Part shown: positions 36,835 through 45,854 of the stretch, piece by piece | Layout of the letters: each line of letters begins with the position of its first letter | Position numbering within the stretch: position 1 is the first letter of the stretch | Assembly (NCBI GenBank): GCA_045646865.1 | Contig: JAZRLM010000007.1 | Coordinates: 1 to 64,000 of the forward strand | From: SIG440 sp045646865 | GTDB taxonomy: Bacteria; Bacillota; Clostridia; Monoglobales; Monoglobaceae | Direction of reading: 5' to 3' | Length of the DNA: 64,000 bases | Translations under genes and position numbers: made by a program | The notes under the pieces: generated by a model | Told to the model about the DNA's origin: nothing | Database searches by the model: none | What the model saw: only the letters and a program-made list of their open reading frames with translations

Positions 36835-38118
36835 ATGATAGACATTAGAATTTTAAGAAATGAACCGGAAAAACTTATTGAAGCCCTTAAGCGAAGAAAG
36901 GAAGACAGAATCGATATTGATCATCTCCTTGATTTGGACAAGCAGCGCAGAGAAATGGTTTTCAATGTTGAGCAGATGAAAAGCAAGCAGAACACCATTT
37001 CAAAGCAGATTCCACAGCTTAAGAAGGAAGGCAAGGACACAGCGCCTATTTTTGCGGAAATGAAAGTTTTGTCAGATGATATCAAGAAAATTGATGATCA
37101 GGTAAGAGAAATTGATGAAGAAATCGAAAAGATTATGTATACAATTCCTAATATTGCAAACCCCACAGTTCCTGAAGGCGATACCGATGAGGATAATATT
37201 GAAGTAAGACGCTTTATGGAGCCTACTGAATTTGATTTTGAGCCAAAGGCGCATTGGGATTTAGGTGAAGAGCTTGGAATTCTTGACCCTGCAACTGCTG
37301 CAAAGATTACGGGTGCAAGATTCACCGTATATCAGGGCGCAGGTGCACAGCTTGAAAGAGCGGTTATTAACTTCTATCTTGATACACACACCAATCAGAA
37401 CGGTTACAAGGAAATATTCCCTCCGTTTATGGTTCACCGTAACAGTATGGTTGGCACAGGTCAGCTTCCCAAGTTTGAGGAAGATGCATTTAAAGTAGCA
37501 AATACCGACTACTTCCTTGTTCCAACAGCCGAAGTTCCTGTAACAAATATGCACAGAGACGAAATTCTTGACGGAAGCAAGCTTCCCATCAAATATTGTG
37601 CATATACCGCATGCTTCAGAGCAGAAGCAGGTAGTGCCGGCAGAGATACCAGAGGTCTTATCCGTCAGCATCAATTCAATAAGGTTGAGCTTGTTAAATT
37701 TGCAAACCCCGAAAATTCGTATGAAGAGCTTGAAAGTCTTGTTAACGATGCAGAATCTGTACTCAAGCTTTTGAAACTTCCATACAGAGTAGTTAAGATT
37801 TGTATTGGTGACCTTGGATTTACTGCGGCAATGAAGTATGATATTGAGGTTTGGATGCCAAGCTACAACAGATTTGTTGAAATTTCATCATGCAGTAACT
37901 TTGAAGACTTCCAGGCAAGACGTGCAAACATCAAGTTTAAGAACAGCGTAAAGGATAAGGCGCAGCTTGTTCACACGCTTAACGGCTCAGGCGTTGCAAT
38001 CGGCAGAACAGTTGCAGCAATACTTGAAAATTATCAGAATGCAGACGGTAGTATTACTGTTCCTGAGGTTCTCAGACCTTATATGGGCGGCAAAGAAGTA
38101 ATTCTACCGGAGAAGTAA
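36835..38118 (+). CDS. serS: Seryl-tRNA synthetase
   Basis: Start at 36835 (MIDIRILRNEPEKL) is preferred because GGAG lies 9 bases upstream. 427 residues: the N-terminal long antiparallel coiled coil that holds the tRNA-Ser variable arm (about 30-105), then the class II core with motif 2 (FRAEAGSAGRDTRGLIRQHQF) and motif 3 (LNGSGVAIGRTVAAILENYQ). It charges tRNA-Ser with serine. No T-box leader is seen upstream. Confidence 0.96.
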   Translation: MIDIRILRNEPEKLIEALKRRKEDRIDIDHLLDLDKQRREMVFNVEQMKSKQNTISKQIPQLKKEGKDTAPIFAEMKVLSDDIKKIDDQVREIDEEIEKIMYTIPNIANPTVPEGDTDEDNIEVRRFMEPTEFDFEPKAHWDLGEELGILDPATAAKITGARFTVYQGAGAQLERAVINFYLDTHTNQNGYKEIFPPFMVHRNSMVGTGQLPKFEEDAFKVANTDYFLVPTAEVPVTNMHRDEILDGSKLPIKYCAYTACFRAEAGSAGRDTRGLIRQHQFNKVELVKFANPENSYEELESLVNDAESVLKLLKLPYRVVKICIGDLGFTAAMKYDIEVWMPSYNRFVEISSCSNFEDFQARRANIKFKNSVKDKAQLVHTLNGSGVAIGRTVAAILENYQNADGSITVPEVLRPYMGGKEVILPEK

Positions 38119-38131
38119 ACTGATTTATAAC

Positions 38132-38161
38132 AAAAGAGGACACCTGTTGGTGTCCGCTTTT
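38132..38161 (+). terminator. serS terminator
   Basis: GGACACC-tgtt-GGTGTCC stem, extended by AAAAG/CTTTT, between convergent serS and the kinase gene; works both ways. Confidence 0.85.
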
Positions 38162-38171
38162 AGCATATATT

Positions 38172-39041
38172 TTAAAGATTTTTATCAAAAAATTTTGCCA
38201 TAATGGGTTCAAAAATTGAACCATGTTCAATTTTAATGTCAGGATATTTCATAGTTTCTTTTATGGATTCCTTAATAAAATTAACGGCAAGAGCAGATGC
38301 GTCAATCATTGATTTTCCTTGCAGAAGTCCGCCTGTGAGAACTGCCGCAAACATATCTCCGGTTCCGTGAAATGGACGATTTACATATCCGCAATCTAAA
38401 AAGGCGGTTTTGTTTGCGGTTTTATCAAGAACGCAGGTGCACATTTTATTTGCATCCGTCATAACAGAGGTTATGGCAATTTTTTGAGGGCCTAATTCCG
38501 ACAAAGCATACAAAATTTCTGTAACTTCGTCCTCGCTCACGGGGCGCTTGGGGTATTTTTTACCCAACAACAGACAGGCCTCGGTGAGATTTGGTGTGAT
38601 TACATCGGCAAGACCGACAAATTCTTTCATTGAATTAAGAAGGTCGTTCATTCTGTCATAATAAACAGTTTCAGCCTCGGACAAGTCGTTATCGCCGAGA
38701 ACGGGGTCGATAACGGTGATAAAGTCCGGCTTTTTTTGTGACTTAATAAAATCCGAAAGAATTTCTATCTGACGTGGACTGCCGAGATAGCCTGTACAAA
38801 TACCGTTAAATGCAATGTCTAAATCCCGCCAATGATTAAGTATTTTGGGCATTTCGTCGGTTAAATCACAGAAAGTATAGTTTTCAAAATGATATGTATG
38901 CGTAGATAAGACGGCGGTGGGCAAAGGACAAACCTCTACACCCATTGCAGAAAAAATGGATATTGCTTCGGTCAGAGACACCCTGCAAAAACCCGAAAGG
39001 TCATTGACAGCAACTACTCTGGGTATGTAATTTGTTATCAT
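38172..39041 (-). CDS. Pyridoxal/pyridoxine kinase
   Basis: Start at 39041 has an AAAGGAG site; the longer frame adds 14 residues without one. 289 residues of the ribokinase-like PdxK/PdxY family: VNDLSGFCRVSLTEAISIFSAMG, the VLSTHTYHFENY substrate region, TVIDPVLGDND, VITPNLTEACLL and the catalytic Asp in NRPFHGTGDMFAAVLTG. It phosphorylates vitamin B6 vitamers to salvage PLP. A perfect palindrome lies 18 bases upstream of the start and may be its operator. pdxY is the closest name but the subgroup is not certain. Confidence 0.87.
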   Translation of the reverse strand: MITNYIPRVVAVNDLSGFCRVSLTEAISIFSAMGVEVCPLPTAVLSTHTYHFENYTFCDLTDEMPKILNHWRDLDIAFNGICTGYLGSPRQIEILSDFIKSQKKPDFITVIDPVLGDNDLSEAETVYYDRMNDLLNSMKEFVGLADVITPNLTEACLLLGKKYPKRPVSEDEVTEILYALSELGPQKIAITSVMTDANKMCTCVLDKTANKTAFLDCGYVNRPFHGTGDMFAAVLTGGLLQGKSMIDASALAVNFIKESIKETMKYPDIKIEHGSIFEPIMAKFFDKNL

Positions 39042-39058
39042 AAAAACAACTCCTTTAA

Positions 39059-39075
39059 TTTGAACAATGTTCAAA
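39059..39075. promoter_or_regulatory. Perfect palindrome upstream of pyridoxal kinase
   Basis: TTTGAACA-A-TGTTCAAA, 8-bp arms with a 1-base centre, placed just before the kinase ribosome site. A related dyad ATTGAAC-CAT-GTTCAAT occurs inside the same gene near its 3' end (38215-38231). Likely a dimeric repressor site. Confidence 0.45.
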
Positions 39076-39086
39076 CCGACCATGTG

Positions 39087-39794
39087 TTACGGTATCAAAA
39101 GCTTTAGTTCATCTTCAGTAAGTTCCCGAACCGCACCTAATGGTAAATTTTTGTCAAGTGAAAGATTGTTCATTTTGGTGCGTTTGAGATATAAAACCTT
39201 GTTGTCAATGGCTTCAAACATGCGTTTTACCTGATGAAATTTACCCTCATTTATCACAATCTCTGCAAAATAAGGAGATTGTGATGAGATTCTTTTTAGT
39301 GTGGCAGGCATAGTTTTATAGCCGTCATCCAATATTACACCCGCGGTAAATTGCTTGATATCTGCGTCTGTTATGGGTTTTTCAATTTGTGCCACATAGG
39401 TTTTGGGAATGTGCTTTTTAGGGGCAAGTAGTCTATGGGCAAGATCGCCATCGTTGGAAAGAAGCAAAAAACCCTCGGTATCAATGTCAAGCCTGCCAAC
39501 GGGAAACGGTTCAAAATGCATATATTCGTCGGGGATAAGCTCCATAACGGTAGGCGTTTTGCCGTCTCGGGTAGCAGAAATGTATCCCTGCGGCTTATTA
39601 AGCATAAGATAGATAAATTGGCGATAGACAACTTCGTTTCCTGAGAGGGTAACGGTGTCTGTTTCAACATTAAGATGAATGTCCGATTTTGTTGCAGGAA
39701 TCCCGTTTATCGCAACAGCGCCGGAACGAATTATTTTTTTCACTTCGGTTCGGGTTCCAATCCCGCATTCCGCTAAAAATCTGTCAAGCCGCAT
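39087..39794 (-). CDS. RsuA-family rRNA pseudouridine synthase
   Basis: 235 residues: an N-terminal S4 RNA-binding domain (MRLDRFLAECGIGTRTEVKKI), then the pseudouridine synthase core with catalytic Asp in VGRLDIDTEGFLLLSNDG, and KTYVAQI and EGKFHQVKRMFEAI motifs. The RsuA group usually modifies U516 of 16S rRNA. The pyridoxal kinase follows after 45 bases. Confidence 0.92.
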   Translation of the reverse strand: MRLDRFLAECGIGTRTEVKKIIRSGAVAINGIPATKSDIHLNVETDTVTLSGNEVVYRQFIYLMLNKPQGYISATRDGKTPTVMELIPDEYMHFEPFPVGRLDIDTEGFLLLSNDGDLAHRLLAPKKHIPKTYVAQIEKPITDADIKQFTAGVILDDGYKTMPATLKRISSQSPYFAEIVINEGKFHQVKRMFEAIDNKVLYLKRTKMNNLSLDKNLPLGAVRELTEDELKLLIP

Positions 39795-39873
39795 AAAACA
39801 TTACCTCTTGAATATATTTTATTTTCTTAACATATATTAGTAAAAATTGACTTTGCAAAAGGAGGCATCTGGA

Positions 39874-40335
39874 TTGAAGATTATAAAGGCGGTAAAAAGA
39901 TATAGATATATTTTTGCCGTCGTTACACTTGCAATTATACTCCTGATGATTATTGTGGGATTTTTCAGCATTGATAATTCAACAAACGAGATGATTGTTG
40001 AATATATCGAAGATTTGGGGTGGGAAATAGAGGCTACACCAAAAGAAATTACCCATCTGACAATTCCCAAACAGTTTGATGTGGTTTACGAAACATATAA
40101 TGCCGTTCAAAAGCAATCAGGATTTGACCTTGAAGAATTCAAAGGGAAAAAAGTTACCCGATATACCTACCGTGTTCTTAATCACAAGGAGTCAAAAGAC
40201 ACCAGAGTGGTGGCAGGAGTTTTTGTGTACGAAGACACAATTATTGCGGGAGATATTTCTTCTACTGATATGAATGGATTCCTTCATGCAATAACCGAAA
40301 CATCAAATATCATTCAAAATATTTCTGTATTTTAA
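39874..40335 (+). CDS. DUF4830-like single-pass membrane protein
   Basis: A TTG start at 39874 is chosen because AAAGGAGG lies 7 bases upstream. 153 residues: one membrane helix near the N-terminus (about 13-33), then an outside domain with YIEDLGWEIEATPKEITHLTIPKQFD, YETYNAVQKQSGFDLEEFKGK and a final beta-rich part. I associate this pattern with DUF4830 proteins of Clostridia, whose function is unknown. It is transcribed divergently from the pseudouridine synthase. Confidence 0.7.
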   Translation: MKIIKAVKRYRYIFAVVTLAIILLMIIVGFFSIDNSTNEMIVEYIEDLGWEIEATPKEITHLTIPKQFDVVYETYNAVQKQSGFDLEEFKGKKVTRYTYRVLNHKESKDTRVVAGVFVYEDTIIAGDISSTDMNGFLHAITETSNIIQNISVF

Positions 40336-40374
40336 AAGTATAACACAAAAAATGCAGTTTGACTATACTTTTAC

Positions 40375-40403
40375 TTGACTTTTTTTGATACAAAGAGTAA
40401 AAT
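40375..40403 (+). promoter_or_regulatory. Sigma-A promoter for metY
   Basis: TTGACT, 17 bases, TAAAAT, 23 bases before the metY ATG. The leader is too short for a SAM riboswitch or T-box. Confidence 0.7.
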
Positions 40404-40426
40404 TAAGATAAAAGGAGGAATTACCA

Positions 40427-41698
40427 ATGAGAATTGAAACAAAGTGTATTCAGTCGGGCTACACACCCGAAAACGGAGAACCCCGTGTTCTTCCTATATA
40501 TCAAAGCACAACATGGAAATACAGCTCAACCGAACAAATGGGCAAGCTTTTTGACCTGGAAGAAAGCGGTTATTTTTATACCCGTCTTGCCAACCCTACC
40601 AATGATGCGGTTGCAGCCAAAATTGCAGACCTTGAAGGCGGTGTGGCGGCAATGCTCACATCATCCGGTCAGGCGGCTTGCTTCTATTCAATATTTAACA
40701 TCTGCAATGCGGGTGACCATTTTATTTGTTCATCAAGTGTTTATGGCGGAACCTTCAACCTTTTTGGCGTAACAATGAAAAAGCTGGGTATAGATGTAAC
40801 ATTCATTGACCCGGATTGCGACGAAGAGACATTTAATGGCGCATTCCGCGAAAATACAAAGGCGGTTTTTGGTGAAACAATTGCAAACCCTGCCTTGGTT
40901 GTTCTTGATATTGAAAAATGGGCAAAGATTGCTCACGCACACAACGTACCGCTTATTATAGATAATACTTTTGCAACACCTATTAACTGTCGTCCTTTTG
41001 AATGGGGTGCCGATATTGTTGTTCATTCAACAACCAAGTATATGGATGGTCACGCAACTCAGGTTGGTGGTGCCGTAGTTGACAGCGGCAACTTCGACTG
41101 GGAAGCTGCCGGAAAATTCCCCGGACTTACCACTCCCGACGAATCCTATCACGGAATCACCTATACCGAAAAATTCGGCAAGGCGGCATATATAACCAAA
41201 CTTACCGCGCAGGTAATGAGAGATTTGGGCTCTATCCCTTCACCTCACAATGCTTTCCTTCTTAATCTCGGTCTTGAAACCTTGCCCCTGAGAATGGAAC
41301 GTCATTGCAGCAATGCACAGGCGGTTGCTGAATACCTGAGCAAAAATGATAAGATTTCATGGGTTAAATATTGCGGACTTGAAGGCGACCAATATTACGA
41401 CCTTGCACAAAAGTATCTGCCTAATGGCTCTTGCGGTGTAATTTCATTTGGGGTTAAAGGCGGCAGAGAAGCGGCTGTTAAATTTATGGACAGCCTTAAA
41501 CTTGCGGCGATTGTGACACACGTTGCTGATGCAAGAACGTCTGTTCTTCATCCGGCAAGCCATACCCACAGACAGCTCAACGACGAAGAATTAAAGGCAG
41601 CAGGTGTAACCCCTGACCTTATAAGATTCTCGGTGGGTATCGAAAATGTGGAAGATATAATTGAGGATATTCAACAAGCGCTGGATTGTGTAAAATAA
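40427..41698 (+). CDS. metY: O-acetylhomoserine sulfhydrylase (MetY-type PLP enzyme)
   Basis: 423 residues of the Cys/Met gamma-family PLP enzymes. The PLP lysine is K204 in HSTTKYMDGHATQVGG; other motifs are the SGYFYTRLANPTNDA segment, LTSSGQAA, and IIDNTFATP. Length and the LEESGYFYTR start fit O-acetylhomoserine aminocarboxypropyltransferase, which makes homocysteine (or cysteine from O-acetylserine) with sulfide. Methionine gamma-lyase is a possible alternative within the same family. AAAGGAGG ribosome site; monocistronic with its own terminator. Confidence 0.88.
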   Translation: MRIETKCIQSGYTPENGEPRVLPIYQSTTWKYSSTEQMGKLFDLEESGYFYTRLANPTNDAVAAKIADLEGGVAAMLTSSGQAACFYSIFNICNAGDHFICSSSVYGGTFNLFGVTMKKLGIDVTFIDPDCDEETFNGAFRENTKAVFGETIANPALVVLDIEKWAKIAHAHNVPLIIDNTFATPINCRPFEWGADIVVHSTTKYMDGHATQVGGAVVDSGNFDWEAAGKFPGLTTPDESYHGITYTEKFGKAAYITKLTAQVMRDLGSIPSPHNAFLLNLGLETLPLRMERHCSNAQAVAEYLSKNDKISWVKYCGLEGDQYYDLAQKYLPNGSCGVISFGVKGGREAAVKFMDSLKLAAIVTHVADARTSVLHPASHTHRQLNDEELKAAGVTPDLIRFSVGIENVEDIIEDIQQALDCVK

Positions 41699-41713
41699 TT
41701 AGATAAAACCTGA

Positions 41714-41744
41714 TAGGGTCTGTTGCAGCTCGCAACGGACTCTA
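41714..41744 (+). terminator. metY terminator
   Basis: A 13-bp stem with two G-U pairs (TAGGGTCTGTTGC with GCAACGGACTCTA), loop AGCTC, followed by TTTTG. Confidence 0.8.
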
Positions 41745-41843
41745 TTTTGTTTATGTGCTTATATGGGTGCATAAATAACAAAAATCTATTCTATAATAAA
41801 TTCAATATTGATGCTCCGATTTGAGTGCAAAAGAGGTGCAAGA

Positions 41844-42086
41844 ATGAATAAAGATATTGAAATTAGAATAGGAAAGAATATTAAACAAGCAAGAGAAAGT
41901 ATAAAAATGACCCAAGAAGTGCTGGCAGCAAAGCTACAGCTAAGGGGTTGTGATATTACCCGAAGTGCGGTTGCCAAAATTGAAGTTGGACAAAGGCATT
42001 TATATCCTGATGAAATAATATTAATCAAGGAAATTTTAAATACAGAGTTTGACACTATATTTTATGGTGAAGAGGAGAAGATATAA
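41844..42086 (+). CDS. XRE-family helix-turn-helix regulator
   Basis: Start at 41844 has AGAGGTG; earlier in-frame ATG at 41808 lacks a site. 80 residues: a lambda-type helix-turn-helix (GKNIKQARESIKMTQEVLAAKL, then ITRSAVAKIEVGQRHL) and a short C-terminal helix. The insertion RGCDI between helices is common in small clostridial XRE proteins. It precedes a small RHH-like gene with a 12-base gap. Confidence 0.85.
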   Translation: MNKDIEIRIGKNIKQARESIKMTQEVLAAKLQLRGCDITRSAVAKIEVGQRHLYPDEIILIKEILNTEFDTIFYGEEEKI

Positions 42087-42098
42087 AAGGTGATATGT

Positions 42099-42275
42099 AT
42101 GAGAAAATTTAAAATACCATCAATTCCTCCTACAACAAATAAGTGTGTCAGATTCCCGAATGACATAATTGAGCAGGTTGAGGAAGCTATTCGAGGCAAA
42201 GATTGTACATTTTCGGCATTTGTGGTTGAGGCCGTACGAGTTGCTTTAGAAAATATTTCCGAGAGTAATGAATGA
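42099..42275 (+). CDS. Small ribbon-helix-helix-like protein
   Basis: Start at 42099 has AAAGGTG at 6-7 bases. 58 residues: a beta-strand (TNKCVRFPNDIIEQVEEAI), then FSAFVVEAVRVALENI, which resembles the strand-helix-helix of Arc/MetJ-type DNA-binding proteins. The family is not certain. Its stop overlaps the comF start (ATGA), so the two are co-translated. Confidence 0.65.
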   Translation: MRKFKIPSIPPTTNKCVRFPNDIIEQVEEAIRGKDCTFSAFVVEAVRVALENISESNE

Positions 42276-43012
42276 AAATTTATAAAATTATAAAAAACTT
42301 CTTCTTTCCGCCGCAATGTATATTCTGCGACAAAGTTCTTGAGTTAAATAGCGAAAGCTGTATGTGCGATAGCTGCAAAACGGTGGTAAAGCGATGTGAT
42401 GACAAAATCTGTTGCGAAAAATGCGGAAAGCCAATAGCCAGCCACGGCAAACGGCTACGTTGTTATCATTGTGTTGAGAATAAAACCCAGTATTTTAACA
42501 GAATTGTATCTGTTTTTGAATATGACGGGTTAGTAAAGGATTCTGTGCAAAGATTTAAGGGCGGAAAAATTCAGAGTTATGCCATAACATATGCAGAATT
42601 TATGAGCCAAAGAGCAGAGCAGGAATATAAGGATATAAAATTTGACTTAATTTGTGCTGTGCCGTCAAGCAGCGACAAGAAGCTGACTCAGGGGTTTGAT
42701 AATGTGGAGCTTATTTGCAAATATATATCGGGTAAAACCGGAATCCCCATGCATAAAAATGTGTTAAAGAAAATTCGCAGCACAGAAAAACAGACAGCTC
42801 TTAATTATCAGGAAAGAGCCGAAAATATCAGAAACAGCATGGCTGTAGAAAGCCCGGAGGATATATGCGATAAAACGGTTTTGCTTGTGGATGACGTCTG
42901 CACAACAAGGGCAACTATAACCGAATGTTCACGTGCATTGAAAAAGGCAGGGGCTGCGAGGGTTTTCGGTCTGACCTTTGCTACGGCGGTTAAAAAACAT
43001 AATAACACATAA
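42272..43012 (+). CDS. comF: ComF-family phosphoribosyltransferase-like protein
   Basis: 246 residues. The N-terminus has zinc-binding pairs (CIFC, CDSC, CEKCGKP, CYHC); the C-terminus has the PRTase motifs, notably VLLVDDVCTTRATITECSRALK. ComF proteins help DNA uptake during competence, binding PriA and ComFA in Streptococcus; in many anaerobes the role is unclear. No comFA is adjacent. It is coupled to the RHH-like gene. Confidence 0.9.
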   Translation: MKIYKIIKNFFFPPQCIFCDKVLELNSESCMCDSCKTVVKRCDDKICCEKCGKPIASHGKRLRCYHCVENKTQYFNRIVSVFEYDGLVKDSVQRFKGGKIQSYAITYAEFMSQRAEQEYKDIKFDLICAVPSSSDKKLTQGFDNVELICKYISGKTGIPMHKNVLKKIRSTEKQTALNYQERAENIRNSMAVESPEDICDKTVLLVDDVCTTRATITECSRALKKAGAARVFGLTFATAVKKHNNT

Positions 43013-43025
43013 ATGAATAGCTGAA

Positions 43026-43060
43026 ATGTCTCAAATTTAAAAATTTGGGGCATTTTTTTG
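43026..43060 (+). terminator. comF terminator
   Basis: ATGTCTCAAATTT pairs with AAATTTGGGGCAT (two G-U pairs), followed by a run of seven T. Confidence 0.85.
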
Positions 43061-43108
43061 CCAAATAGAAGGAATTTTAAAATTTGTGTCGAAGAAAAAA
43101 GGGACTGA

Positions 43109-43149
43109 CCTTTTTGCCGTAGGGCTAAAAAGGAGAAAAAATGAGGTAA
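43109..43149 (+). promoter_or_regulatory. gyrA leader: hairpin masking a ribosome site and a two-codon ORF
   Basis: CCTTTTTGCC-gtag-GGC-t-AAAAAGG folds into a 10-bp stem with one bulge; its 3' arm covers the AAAAAGG of AAAAAGGAG. Eight bases later comes ATG-AGG-TAA (43141-43149), an initiation codon with only one further codon. The GAGGT inside that mini-frame is the ribosome site of gyrA, whose ATG is at 43157. Confidence 0.45.
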
Positions 43150-43156
43150 TAAAGCT

Positions 43157-45691
43157 ATGTCAAAAGAAAACACTCACGAGGGACTGTTTGATGCCTCCAA
43201 GCTGAACATTATCCCCGTAGAAATTGAAAAGGAAATGCGTAAGTCATATATCGAGTATGCCATGTCTGTTATTGTAGGACGTGCCTTGCCCGATGTTCGT
43301 GACGGACTTAAACCCGTTCACCGCCGTATACTTTATGCAATGTATGAAGACGGTCTGACTCCCGAAAAAGAATACCGCAAGAGTGCTACCACCGTAGGTA
43401 ACGTTCTGGGTAGATACCATCCTCACGGTGATGCGTCTGTATATGATGCAATGGTTCGTATGGCGCAGGATTTCTCTATGAGATACCCTACTGTTGACGG
43501 GCACGGTAACTTTGGTTCTGTGGACGGCGATCCCCCTGCTGCTTACCGTTATACCGAGGCAAGAATGTCAAAGATGGCAACCCGTATGCTTACAGATATT
43601 GAAAAAGAAACGGTTGACTTTATGCCCAACTTTGATGAAAGCCGCAAGGAGCCTATTGTTCTTCCTTCTCGTTTTCCACACCTGTTGGTAAACGGATCTG
43701 ACGGTATTGCTGTGGGTATGGCAACCAAAATTCCACCCCATAACCTGACAGAGGTTATCAATGGAATTATTGCGGTTATTGACAATCCCGAGATTACCAT
43801 TGACGAGCTTATGGAACATATCCCCGGCCCCGACTTCCCAACCGGTGCACAGATTATGGGAACAAGCGGAATCCGCTCGGCTTATCATACAGGCAGAGGC
43901 AAGTTGCGTCTTAGAGCCAAGGCAGAGATTGAGGAAAATGCCGAGGGTCGTCAGAAGATTATTGTAACCGAAATTCCTTATATGGTAAATAAGGCAAGGC
44001 TTATTGAAAATATAGCTAAACTTGTTCACGAAAAGAGACTGGAGGGTATTTCTGACCTTCGTGACGAATCTGACCGTGACGGTATGCGTATAGTAATTGA
44101 AATCAAGCGCGATGCCAATGCTACAATTGTGCTTAATCAGCTTTACAAGTACACACAGATGGAAGATACCTTTAGTATTATTATGCTGGCACTTGTTAAT
44201 CGTGTTGAGCCAAAGGTTCTGAATTTGCGTGAAATACTTGACCAGTATATCGAATTTCAGAAGGATGTTATTGTAAGGCGCTGCCGGTTTGACAAGAAAA
44301 AGGCAGAAGCAAGGGCTCATATCCTTGAAGGCTTGAGAAAAGCTCTGGATAATATCGACGAGATTATAAGTATAATCCGCAACAGCTACAACGACGCAAA
44401 GCCCAATTTGATGGAACGCTTTGACTTTACCGATGTTCAGGCTCAGGCGATTTTGGATATGCGTCTTGCCAGACTTCAGGGCTTGGAACGCGAAAAGCTT
44501 GATACAGAATATGAGGAACTGATGGCGTTTATTAAAGAAATGGAAGAAATCCTTGCCAGCGAACAAAGAGTTCTGGAAGTTATCAAGACAGAAATTACCG
44601 AAATTCGTGATAAATTCGGTGACGAAAGACGGACAACCATTGAAGCTGTTGAAGACGATATTGATATTGAAGACCTTATTGAGGAAGAAGATAATGTTAT
44701 AACCATGACCAAACAGGGTTATATCAAGAGACTTGCTGTTGACACATACAAAAGCCAGAAACGTGGCGGCAAGGGCATTATCGGCATGCAGACTAAGGAA
44801 GAAGATTTTGTCAATACAATGTTTGTTGCGTCCACCCATGCATACATTCTGTTCTTCACCAATGCCGGCAAGATGTACCGTATAAAGGCATATCAGATTC
44901 CTGAGGCGGGTCGTCAGGCAAAAGGTACGGCAATAGTAAACCTTCTGCAGCTTGAACCGGGCGAAAAGATTTCTGCAATGATTCCTTTGCGCGAATATGT
45001 TGAGGGTGAATACCTTGTGATGGCAACCAGAAATGGTGTAATAAAGAAAACCGATATTATGGAATATGAAAATGCGCCTAAAGCCGGTAAGATTGCCATT
45101 AATCTTGACGAGGGCGACGAACTTATCAATGTAAAGAAAACTGACGGAAATGCTCACATCTTTATGGGCACACATCAGGGCAAGATGATACGCTTTGAGG
45201 AAAGTGATGTAAGAACTCTCGGTCGTGTATCCCGTGGCGTGCGCGGTATTATGCTTAAAGACGGCGACTATGTTGTAGGCATGGATGTTATGCGTGAAGG
45301 CTCCAAGGTTCTTGTTATCAGCGAAAACGGTTATGGTAAAAAGACCGAGCTTGACGAATATAAGGTACAAAGCCGTGGCGGTCAGGGTACTACCACATAT
45401 AAGATTTCGGAAGAAACAGGTGAAATTTCAGGATTTGGTCTTGTTACTGATGAGGATGATGTTATTATCATCACCTCCGAGGGTATAATTATCCGCATCA
45501 GTGCTCAGGATATCAACACTCTTAAGCGTGTAACCAAGGGTGTAAGACTTATGCGTCTTGGTGAAGGTGTTAAGATTGTATCTGCCGCATCGGTTGCCCG
45601 TGAAGAAGAGCAGGAAGAAACATCTGAAAATGCCGAAAATAATGTGGAAAAAGCCGCAGAAACTGTTGATAACTCTGTGGATAATGTGTAA
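43157..45691 (+). CDS. gyrA: DNA gyrase subunit A
   Basis: 844 residues. The N-terminus has DVRDGLKPVHRRILYAM, GRYHPHGDASVYDAMVRMAQ (quinolone region, Ser/Ala position as in wild type) and the catalytic tyrosine in PAAYRYTEARM. The C-terminal pinwheel carries the GyrA box QKRGGKG, so this is gyrase rather than topoisomerase IV. The tail after about 815 is acidic (EEEQEETSENAENN), a usual regulator of wrapping. It is separated from gyrB by 25 kb and lies after comF, which is unusual. Confidence 0.95.
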   Translation: MSKENTHEGLFDASKLNIIPVEIEKEMRKSYIEYAMSVIVGRALPDVRDGLKPVHRRILYAMYEDGLTPEKEYRKSATTVGNVLGRYHPHGDASVYDAMVRMAQDFSMRYPTVDGHGNFGSVDGDPPAAYRYTEARMSKMATRMLTDIEKETVDFMPNFDESRKEPIVLPSRFPHLLVNGSDGIAVGMATKIPPHNLTEVINGIIAVIDNPEITIDELMEHIPGPDFPTGAQIMGTSGIRSAYHTGRGKLRLRAKAEIEENAEGRQKIIVTEIPYMVNKARLIENIAKLVHEKRLEGISDLRDESDRDGMRIVIEIKRDANATIVLNQLYKYTQMEDTFSIIMLALVNRVEPKVLNLREILDQYIEFQKDVIVRRCRFDKKKAEARAHILEGLRKALDNIDEIISIIRNSYNDAKPNLMERFDFTDVQAQAILDMRLARLQGLEREKLDTEYEELMAFIKEMEEILASEQRVLEVIKTEITEIRDKFGDERRTTIEAVEDDIDIEDLIEEEDNVITMTKQGYIKRLAVDTYKSQKRGGKGIIGMQTKEEDFVNTMFVASTHAYILFFTNAGKMYRIKAYQIPEAGRQAKGTAIVNLLQLEPGEKISAMIPLREYVEGEYLVMATRNGVIKKTDIMEYENAPKAGKIAINLDEGDELINVKKTDGNAHIFMGTHQGKMIRFEESDVRTLGRVSRGVRGIMLKDGDYVVGMDVMREGSKVLVISENGYGKKTELDEYKVQSRGGQGTTTYKISEETGEISGFGLVTDEDDVIIITSEGIIIRISAQDINTLKRVTKGVRLMRLGEGVKIVSAASVAREEEQEETSENAENNVEKAAETVDNSVDNV

Positions 45692-45854
45692 AACCCACTA
45701 TTTAAGGTGCTTTACCCCTTGTGGAAAACCCCAAATTATGTAAAAATGGTGTTTTTTGACAGAAATTTAACACAATCAGGCGAATATGTGCACATTGATG
45801 TAAAACCTACGATTTTGAAATGATAAATTTAGTCAATGCGTACAATGTGACGAT

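Noticed and set aside
43087..43093. Single TGTCGAA (Spo0A-like) before gyrA, and another on the minus strand at 6952-6958 before smpB
   Set aside because: Single 7-base words are expected several times by chance in a window of this size; unlike the cluster at 52807 they stand alone.
43568..45370. 600-codon open frame on the minus strand
   Set aside because: It is the mirror of gyrA; the plus-strand product matches gyrase A over its whole length and the minus-strand product has no recognisable domain.
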